From: Treponema sp.
Lineage (GTDB): Bacteria > Spirochaetota > Spirochaetia > Treponematales > Treponemataceae
Reading direction: 5' to 3'
NCBI GenBank assembly: GCA_024691265.1
Contig: JAILNT010000281.1
Location: forward strand, 1-6,052
Length of the DNA: 6,052 nucleotides
In this document: in pieces, positions 1 through 4,915 of the stretch
Position numbering within the stretch: the first letter of the stretch is position 1
How the letters are laid out: every line of letters begins with the position of its first letter
The notes under the pieces: model-generated
What the model was told of the DNA's origin: nothing
Database searches by the model: none
What the model saw: the letters and a program-made list of their open reading frames with translations, nothing else
Translations under genes and position numbers: made by a program

Positions 1-1043
1 AAAATCTTTCCAGGCTTTACAAACGCAATATTTTCTTCATTAGGATTATGAATTTGTATATAACGCCCATTCTGCCTCAAAGCAAATTTTTCTTTAACAG
101 TCCTATGTCCACCAAGATAAACTGCATTAGAAATCATTTTCTTTACAGATGGAGAAAAGTAAGAGTAAAAACCAGTATGAAAAAGATTTTTTATAGTTTG
201 TTCAACACTTCCTAATTCTGCAGAATCATTAGCAGTCCATGTTAACCCCAAAATAACAGAAGTATTCAGATAGCAATTTACAATTTCATTTCTAGAATAA
301 GCAACTAACGGTTCCGCATGAGAAACTATACATTCAGGAAAAACAGCAAGTAATGGAAGTTTACTTTCAAAATCTCCCATAAGATTTAATATAGCCTCTC
401 CATATACCTCGTCCATAAAATCATACACCATATAACTTTCATGTGCATATTTTTTAAACGGGTGATTTCCATGTCCCTCTTGATTGAGAATGTTTTCATG
501 ATTTCCTTTAAGAAAATGAAAATATTCAGGAAAATATTCTTTAAGAACCATAACATACATCATGGTAAGAAGATTTTCCTTCATTTCTTCTATCATTGCA
601 GGGTTAACTACATTTCCATCTTCATAGTCGTTACAAGCTAAAAGCCAACGTTCTCGACCTCTGCTTTCAGAATGCATACCATCGCCAACACAGACAATCC
701 GAACTTCTTTATCAAAAAGATTCTCTAAAACTGTCTTTTCCTTACAAACAATATGAGACTTCATTAATTTACAAAGAAAATCATATCTTCCATGTAAATC
801 TGGAACAATTATAACCGGTAATTTGTCAAATTTTTCCGAATTAAAATCTAACAAACCTCCAGGTCTTCCATTTCTGTCATAAGGACGATAAAAGCTACTC
901 TCCGACTCCAAAACTTTTATGGCACCTTCCAATCTGTCTTTCAAATATTCAGAAATTGGTAAACCATTTTCATAAAAATATGAATTAGACGCATTACAGA
1001 TAGATGTCAATATGCCAGCTATTTCTTTTAATTCTATATTCAA
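1..1043 (-). CDS. Calcineurin-like (PPP-type) metallophosphoesterase, 3' end outside the window
   Basis: An open frame of 347 codons reads leftward off the window edge, so the C-terminus is missing. It carries the metal-binding motifs of calcineurin-like phosphoesterases in the right order: PDLHGR (Asp82, His84), GDGMH (Asp121), GNHE at 180-183 (Asn181, His182), SHAEP (His242) and GGHR (His313). The GNHE and DxHG motifs are closest to PPP-type Ser/Thr phosphatases. The second motif is unusual: GDxVDRG becomes GD followed by SESRGR, with an insert of roughly 30 residues before GNHE. About 75 residues precede the first motif. No signal peptide is seen, so it is probably cytoplasmic. The start is inferred: an in-frame TAA lies two codons upstream, TTG at 1043-1041 is the first usual start, and no ATG occurs until about residue 94. 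There is no clear ribosome binding site. It lies 11 bases after the FHA gene and is probably co-transcribed. The substrate is unknown; protein phosphatase or nucleotide phosphatase are both possible. Confidence 0.85.
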   Translation of the reverse strand, partial: MNIELKEIAGILTSICNASNSYFYENGLPISEYLKDRLEGAIKVLESESSFYRPYDRNGRPGGLLDFNSEKFDKLPVIIVPDLHGRYDFLCKLMKSHIVCKEKTVLENLFDKEVRIVCVGDGMHSESRGRERWLLACNDYEDGNVVNPAMIEEMKENLLTMMYVMVLKEYFPEYFHFLKGNHENILNQEGHGNHPFKKYAHESYMVYDFMDEVYGEAILNLMGDFESKLPLLAVFPECIVSHAEPLVAYSRNEIVNCYLNTSVILGLTWTANDSAELGSVEQTIKNLFHTGFYSYFSPSVKKMISNAVYLGGHRTVKEKFALRQNGRYIQIHNPNEENIAFVKPGKI

Positions 1044-1054
1044 AATTTATTTAC

Positions 1055-1396
1055 TTATGATAAAACAAGATTTGCAGAACCAACGGTAATTTTGTCACCG
1101 GTATTCAACTTGACATACTTATCTGCAGGAATACGATGTCCATTTAAAAAAGTACCATTTGTACTATTTTCATCTTTCAAAAAATAAGCATCTTTTATTT
1201 TTTGTATCACAGCATGTTTCCTACTTGTAAGTTTACTATCAATTACAATTGTATTTGATGTATCTCTTCCGATTGTGATTTTTTCTACAAGTTTAACTTT
1301 TTTCTTATCGAACATAAGATATGAAACCTGTTTAGAATCTGCAAGTTTATCCAAATGTTTTCCAACAGGGCTACTATTTACAATAGTTTCATCCAT
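1055..1396 (-). CDS. Small FHA-domain protein (113 aa)
   Basis: The FHA fold binds phosphothreonine peptides. Here it fills residues of about 35-113, nearly the whole protein. The signature residues are present: GRD at 43-45, SRKH at 58-61, DENSTNGTFLNG at 75-86 and TGDKITVG at 99-106. Arg44, Ser58, Asn80 and Thr79/Gly81 match positions that normally contact the phosphate or shape the binding loop. The first 35 residues are polar, with no membrane segment or signal peptide; Thr4 in MDETIV sits in an acidic setting. The ATG at 1396 has a strong ribosome binding site, GGAGG (1410-1406), nine bases upstream. The gene follows the exporter genes after 70 bases that hold a candidate promoter, and lies just before the phosphoesterase gene. 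The pairing suggests a phospho-signalling role, but no kinase is in the window. The FHA call is secure; the partner is unknown. Confidence 0.93.
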   Translation of the reverse strand: MDETIVNSSPVGKHLDKLADSKQVSYLMFDKKKVKLVEKITIGRDTSNTIVIDSKLTSRKHAVIQKIKDAYFLKDENSTNGTFLNGHRIPADKYVKLNTGDKITVGSANLVLS

Positions 1397-1405
1397 AAAA
1401 AAACG

Positions 1406-1410
1406 CCTCC
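1406..1410 (-). promoter_or_regulatory. Ribosome binding site of the FHA gene
   Basis: GGAGG on the minus strand lies nine bases before the ATG at 1396, separated from it by CG and a run of seven T. It is the strongest Shine-Dalgarno match in the window and fixes this start. Confidence 0.8.
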
Positions 1411-1416
1411 ATGATT

Positions 1417-1430
1417 AATTGTCGGCAATT
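1417..1430. promoter_or_regulatory. Operator-like inverted repeat at the FHA promoter
   Basis: AATTGTCGGCAATT has 5-base arms (AATTG/CAATT) around a 4-base centre. It overlaps the downstream edge of the candidate -10 box (1428-1433) and would cover the predicted transcription start. It could be a repressor site or a small 5' UTR hairpin. The arms are AT-rich, so chance is possible. Confidence 0.3.
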
Positions 1431-1458
1431 ATAAAATCATCATTAACAATACAAGCTT
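1428..1458 (-). promoter_or_regulatory. Candidate sigma-70 promoter for the FHA/phosphoesterase genes
   Basis: On the minus strand a perfect TATAAT lies at 1433-1428, about 30 bases before the FHA start codon. The -35 is poor: at 17 bases upstream the hexamer is GCTTGT, and the best TTG-type match (TTGTAT) sits only 15 bases away. The perfect -10 and the 70-base gap after the exporter genes support separate transcription of the FHA unit, though read-through from the EF-G operon remains possible. Confidence 0.45.
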
Positions 1459-1466
1459 TTTGTATT
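1448..1466 (-). repeat. Hairpin just after the yjjB-like stop codon
   Basis: AATACAA and TTGTATT form a 7-base stem around a 5-base loop and begin at the base right after the TGA stop of the small exporter subunit. The stem is AT-rich, and on the minus strand no U-run follows it. It is therefore at best a weak terminator or attenuator, and it overlaps the -35 area of the FHA promoter. Confidence 0.35.
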
Positions 1467-1922
1467 TCATTTATGATGACATTTTCTTATTATAGAATGT
1501 ATTACCCTAAATATAGAAGCTGAAACGGCAATTCCTAATGCAATTGAAGCTGCAGCCTTTACAGTTTGATAACCTGTTTGAAAAGCAACAGAAAAATCTT
1601 CTTGAACAGCAGCCCTCATCATATAAAAAATGCCACCTCCAGGAACTAGAGGTAAAATTCCTGGAATCATAAAAATAGTAGCCGGATTATGAAGCAGCAT
1701 AGCCAATATTTCACTAGCAACAGCTACAGCTAAAGTTCCTACAAAATAGCCAACATCTTGATTATTAGTAAAATCTTTTACAACAAGATATACTAGCCAG
1801 TTCAAAGCACCTAAAAAACCACAAATAACAGCATGCTCTTTTTTTGAATTAAAATAAATTGCACAGAAAGCTGTAGCTCCACCACTCCAGATTCCTGCTA
1901 AAATCAGCTCTTTTAGACTCAC
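1467..1922 (-). CDS. ThrE/YjjB-type exporter, small subunit (151 aa)
   Basis: This integral membrane protein matches the C-terminal half of ThrE-type threonine/serine exporters (ThrE_2 family), which is encoded separately as YjjB in Escherichia coli. About five membrane segments are visible, near residues 5-22, 30-48, 58-77, 80-98 and 121-145. The conserved stretch HNPATIFMIPGILPLVPGGG lies at 78-97, with the proline/glycine-rich core typical of the family. The start is a GTG at 1922 that overlaps the TGA of the large subunit (GTGA), and GAGAGG lies five bases upstream inside that gene. This indicates translational coupling and equal production of the two halves. Known relatives export threonine/serine (Corynebacterium ThrE) or succinate (E. 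coli YjjPB). The substrate here cannot be read from the sequence. Confidence 0.9.
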   Translation of the reverse strand: MSLKELILAGIWSGGATAFCAIYFNSKKEHAVICGFLGALNWLVYLVVKDFTNNQDVGYFVGTLAVAVASEILAMLLHNPATIFMIPGILPLVPGGGIFYMMRAAVQEDFSVAFQTGYQTVKAAASIALGIAVSASIFRVIHSIIRKCHHK

Positions 1923-2695
1923 ATCGGCCTCTCAAAAAAAACTCCGATAACAGAACCCATAGAAAGAGCTGCACCTATCATAACAGCATCAAGAATTCTT
2001 GCTCCACCGCTCACCAAATCCCCACTTATTATATCTCTTATACCATTTACAAAAGCAAGACCTGGGACAACCTGCATAATACTGCCTGCAAGCACAGAAT
2101 GAGAGCTTATATTCAATGGAATTGTAGCTGAAACATCTGCAAGAAGAGAAATTAAAGCACCAGAAATAAGGGACATCAAAAAATTATTATGACCTATATT
2201 CGTATTACAAAGAACAATAAGCAATAAACGTGTAGCAACTCCGATAATGAAAGATGCACATGAATCCTGAAAAGTTCCAGAAAACATAAATGTAAAGAAC
2301 ATTGAGCTTAAGCCACCCATCAGTAAAAGGATAAGACAAGAGTATTCAGGAGCTTTTTCTATACGATGAAGAAGTTTTCTAACCAGTTTCGGATTAGAAG
2401 TTTTACCTCGTAAAACTAGCCGTCTTGACAAATCATTTATGAGAGCAAGTTTAAGCATATTTGTACCTCGCTTAAAAATGCGTCTCATAAAAGTATGATG
2501 ACAATCATTTTCATCAATATAGCTGAACATAACAACAGTCGGAGTAACGAAGGCAGAAGAATCTCTTGCACCAAGAGCTTTTGCTACATGAACAACAGTA
2601 TCTTCTGCCCTATAAGTTTCGCCGCCATTTTCAAGAACTAAAGCACCAGCACTGACAGCGATGTCTTGAATATCATCAGAAAGAATCTGACTCAT
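1919..2695 (-). CDS. ThrE/YjjP-type exporter, large subunit (258 aa)
   Basis: This matches the N-terminal domain of threonine/serine exporters (ThrE family, YjjP in E. coli). A soluble part comes first, with the family hallmarks LENGGETYRAEDTV (21-34), TPTVVMFS (51-58) and RRIFKRGTNMLKL (71-83). About five membrane segments follow, near 119-139, 144-163, 171-190, 198-215 and 233-253. The signature PGLAFVNGIRDIISGD (211-226) followed by SGGAR is the most diagnostic stretch. The ATG at 2695 lies six bases after the EF-G stop with no good ribosome binding site, so translation probably depends on ribosomes finishing EF-G. The last codons include a run of eight T (1941-1934), then GAGAGG, which serves the next gene. 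Together with the 151-residue partner it should form one exporter at the inner membrane. Substrate unknown: amino acids or dicarboxylates are the precedents. Confidence 0.92.
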   Translation of the reverse strand: MSQILSDDIQDIAVSAGALVLENGGETYRAEDTVVHVAKALGARDSSAFVTPTVVMFSYIDENDCHHTFMRRIFKRGTNMLKLALINDLSRRLVLRGKTSNPKLVRKLLHRIEKAPEYSCLILLLMGGLSSMFFTFMFSGTFQDSCASFIIGVATRLLLIVLCNTNIGHNNFLMSLISGALISLLADVSATIPLNISSHSVLAGSIMQVVPGLAFVNGIRDIISGDLVSGGARILDAVMIGAALSMGSVIGVFFERPM

Positions 2696-2701
2696 ATATA
2701 C

Positions 2702-4750
2702 TTAACCGTTCAATCCACCAGCTTTTACCTGGAAGTGACTAAATACCATACTAAAACTTGCACGTCCCTGAGTTACAGAACGTAAGTTTGTACTAAAACC
2801 AAACATTTTAGCCATTGGAGCCTGAGCATATACTACAGAATCATTTGTTTTATCTTCCATAGAATTTATCATACCGCCTCTCTGAGTAACCTGACTCATT
2901 GCGTCACCAACAAATTCTTTTGGACAAACAATATCTACGCTCATAACAGGTTCAAGCAATTGAGGAGAAGCTTTACGACAAACTTCATCAAAAGCCTGAA
3001 CAGCACATGCTTCAAATGCAAAAGATGTAGATGTAAGCTCGTTATAATCAATAGCAGTTACTGTAATTGCAGTATCTGTACAAGGATAACCAAACTGAAT
3101 ACCACTAGCAAAAGAATTTTCTATGCCATTTTTGATAGCTTCAAATATTTCTTCAGGAATTTCACCATGTTTTACATCACAAGTATACAAGTTACCGCTT
3201 CCAGTTTCTCTAGGCTCTGCCTTTAGAGTAATACATGCTGTATTTTCCTTTCCACCAAGAACTTTACTATAAGATTCAGTATGTTCAGCAGTAGTTGTAA
3301 CAGCTTCTCGATAAGTAACCTGAGGAGCTCCAACCCTGCACTGAACTTTAAAATCATCTTTTATACGGGTAACAAGAACGTCAAGATGAAGTTCTCCCAT
3401 ACCACTAATAATGAGCTGACCTGTTTCAGCATCATCATGACTTGTAAAAGTAGGGTCTTCACGGCTCAATATTTCAAGCGTATCCTTTAATTTATCTCTA
3501 TCACTGATTGTTTCAGGCTCAATAGCAATAGAAATAACAGGTTCAGGGAATTTCATATTTTCAAGTCTGATTGGCATTCCCTCGCTTCCCAAAGTATCAC
3601 CAGTCTGAGCAAGCTTTAAGCCTACAAAAACGGCAATATCACCAGCAGAAACACTGTCAATCTGCTCCATCTTATTTGCGTTAACTCGGAAAATACGATT
3701 TATTCTTTCCCTTTTCTTTTTATCAACATTGTAAATCTGTGTACCTGTTGAAAATTTTCCAGAATAAACACGAACATAACAAAGAACACCTGCTTCTTTA
3801 TCATAAGTAATCTTAAATACAAGACCTACTGGATTTCCATTTTCCTTACAAGGAACTTCTACTTTTTCTTCTATACTCTTTTTAACATGTATACCTTCAG
3901 CAGCTGGCACTTCTTCAGGAGAAGGAAGATAATTTACAATAGCATCAATAAGAGGCTGTATTCCCTGATTATGACGACTTGAACCACAAAGGAAAGGAAC
4001 AAGAGTCCTATTTATAGTAGCCTTTCTTAAAGCTTTAACAAGCATTTCAGAAGTTATTTCTTTTCCTTCAAGATAAAGTTCACCAAGTTCTTCATCAACA
4101 CTTGCAATCGCATCAATCATTTTATCATGCCACTCTTGAGCCTGTTCTAGGCGTTCTGCAGCAATATCAGTTACAGTGAAAGTTTCACCTTCATCTTCTT
4201 CATTCCATCTAATTTCTTTCATATAGAGAAGGTCTATAACACCTTCAAAATCCCCACCCTGTCCAATAGGGATTTCCATAGCAACAGTATCACAAGAAAA
4301 TTTTTCATGAACATCATTCATAGCACCAAAAAAATCTGCACCAATTCTGTCCATTTTATTTACAAAACAAAGACGAGGAACATTAAATTCATCTGCCTGT
4401 TTCCAAACAGTTTCAGTCTGAGGCTGAACCCAACCTACTGCACAAATTACAGCTACGGCACCATCAAGAACACGGAGACTTCTTTCAACTTCTGCTGTAA
4501 AATCAACATGACCTGGTGTATCAATAATATTAATCTGATAACCATTCCAATCAGTTGTTATCGCAGCACTTTGAATAGTAATACCTCTTTCCTGCTCCTG
4601 CTGCATAAAATCCATTGTTGCAGCACCGTCATCAATTTCACCAATTCTATGTATTTTACCTGTATAAAAAAGTATTCTTTCTGTAGTAGTTGTTTTTCCA
4701 GCATCAATATGGGCCATAATCCCAATATTTCTCATCTTGCTAAGTGTCAT
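2702..4750 (-). CDS. fusA: Elongation factor G, EF-G2/ribosome-recycling type (682 aa)
   Basis: A ribosomal translocase-family GTPase of full length. GTPase motifs are intact: P-loop AHIDAGKTT (13-21), switch I QEQERGITIQSAA (51-63), DTPGH with catalytic His81 (77-81), NKMD (131-134) and GSSRHNQG (256-263, in place of the usual GSAxKNxG). Domain II spans roughly 300-390, domain III has GMGELHLDV (450-458), and domains IV and V follow. In domain IV the tip motif GGxGQ[FY]G of translocating EF-Gs is missing; SKVLGGKENTA (495-505) stands there. That, with MAHIDAGKTTTTER instead of the SAHIDSGKTTLTER of spirochaete EF-G1, resembles mitochondrial and Borrelia EF-G2, which act in ribosome recycling. 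Trp107 replaces a near-invariant Gly. I chose the ATG at 4750: GAGG lies six bases upstream, and a TTG at 4762 would overlap that site. First gene of an operon with the exporter genes. EF-G is certain; the recycling role is inferred. Confidence 0.95.
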   Translation of the reverse strand: MTLSKMRNIGIMAHIDAGKTTTTERILFYTGKIHRIGEIDDGAATMDFMQQEQERGITIQSAAITTDWNGYQINIIDTPGHVDFTAEVERSLRVLDGAVAVICAVGWVQPQTETVWKQADEFNVPRLCFVNKMDRIGADFFGAMNDVHEKFSCDTVAMEIPIGQGGDFEGVIDLLYMKEIRWNEEDEGETFTVTDIAAERLEQAQEWHDKMIDAIASVDEELGELYLEGKEITSEMLVKALRKATINRTLVPFLCGSSRHNQGIQPLIDAIVNYLPSPEEVPAAEGIHVKKSIEEKVEVPCKENGNPVGLVFKITYDKEAGVLCYVRVYSGKFSTGTQIYNVDKKKRERINRIFRVNANKMEQIDSVSAGDIAVFVGLKLAQTGDTLGSEGMPIRLENMKFPEPVISIAIEPETISDRDKLKDTLEILSREDPTFTSHDDAETGQLIISGMGELHLDVLVTRIKDDFKVQCRVGAPQVTYREAVTTTAEHTESYSKVLGGKENTACITLKAEPRETGSGNLYTCDVKHGEIPEEIFEAIKNGIENSFASGIQFGYPCTDTAITVTAIDYNELTSTSFAFEACAVQAFDEVCRKASPQLLEPVMSVDIVCPKEFVGDAMSQVTQRGGMINSMEDKTNDSVVYAQAPMAKMFGFSTNLRSVTQGRASFSMVFSHFQVKAGGLNG

Positions 4751-4756
4751 ATTGTA

Positions 4757-4760
4757 CCTC
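4757..4760 (-). promoter_or_regulatory. Ribosome binding site that decides the EF-G start
   Basis: GAGG on the minus strand is six bases before the ATG at 4750 and follows a run of eight T (4768-4761). A TTG at 4762-4760 opens the same frame four codons earlier, but it overlaps this site, so the ATG is the better start. Confidence 0.75.
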
Positions 4761-4791
4761 AAAAAAAATAAATCCCTTAGAAACGTTTTTG

Positions 4792-4820
4792 AGTATACGT
4801 AAAATGCAAGCTTTTCTCAA
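4792..4820 (-). promoter_or_regulatory. fusA: Sigma-70 promoter of the EF-G/exporter operon
   Basis: On the minus strand TTGAGA (4820-4815) and TATACT (4797-4792) each match the consensus at five of six positions and are exactly 17 bases apart. An AT-rich tract (about 4821-4843) upstream could act as an UP element. Predicted transcription starts near 4785, leaving a leader of about 35 bases. This is the best promoter in the window. Confidence 0.75.
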
Positions 4821-4840
4821 TATGTATATATATAAATATA

Positions 4841-4869
4841 TTAGCAAAATGTTCTTGCAGTACTATAAA
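4841..4869 (+). promoter_or_regulatory. Candidate promoter for the secreted-protein gene
   Basis: TTAGCA (4841-4846) and TATAAA (4864-4869) are 17 bases apart and would start transcription near 4876, about 40 bases before the ATG. An alternative is TTGCAG (4855-4860) with TACATT (4879-4884), 18 bases apart. The region is so AT-rich that neither can be chosen firmly. Confidence 0.45.
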
Positions 4870-4879
4870 ACAAAATGTT
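4845..4879 (+). repeat. Direct repeat CAAAATGTT, two copies
   Basis: Identical 9-base copies at 4845-4853 and 4871-4879 are 26 bases apart, about two and a half helix turns. They flank the candidate -10 box, and the first copy touches the -35. The second copy is also the left part of an inverted repeat, AAAATG-TTA-CATTTT (4872-4886). This could be a regulator site, or chance in AT-rich DNA. Confidence 0.35.
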
Positions 4880-4902
4880 ACATTTTATAAATCAATATTT
4901 AT

Positions 4903-4906
4903 GGAG
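4903..4906 (+). promoter_or_regulatory. Ribosome binding site of the secreted-protein gene
   Basis: GGAG is nine bases before the ATG at 4916. An ATG at 4901 is in the same frame five codons earlier, but it overlaps this site and would place MEIYN before the signal peptide. The later start is preferred. Confidence 0.7.
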
Positions 4907-4915
4907 ATATACAAT

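Noticed and set aside
441..641. Plus-strand open frame of 66 codons
   Set aside because: It is opposite the phosphoesterase gene, which shows intact metal-binding motifs in this stretch, including GNHE.
1448..1466. Rho-independent terminator between the exporter and FHA genes
   Set aside because: The hairpin has an AT-rich 7-base stem and no U-run on the minus strand, so it is listed only as a hairpin.
1919..1941. A slippage or frameshift at the T8 tract fusing the two exporter subunits into one ThrE-like protein
   Set aside because: The frame of the small subunit meets a TGA directly after the T run, before its GTG start, so neither one added T nor two lost T's gives a fusion. Two separate subunits are the simple reading.
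2960..3490. Two short plus-strand open frames within the EF-G gene
   Set aside because: Both are shadows of the EF-G codons, with low-complexity Ser/Phe/Asn composition and no domain.
4307..4771. Open frame of 154 codons on the plus strand opposite the EF-G start
   Set aside because: It lies antisense to strongly conserved EF-G coding sequence, is rich in Asn, Cys, Thr and Ile from reversed codons, and has no recognisable motif.
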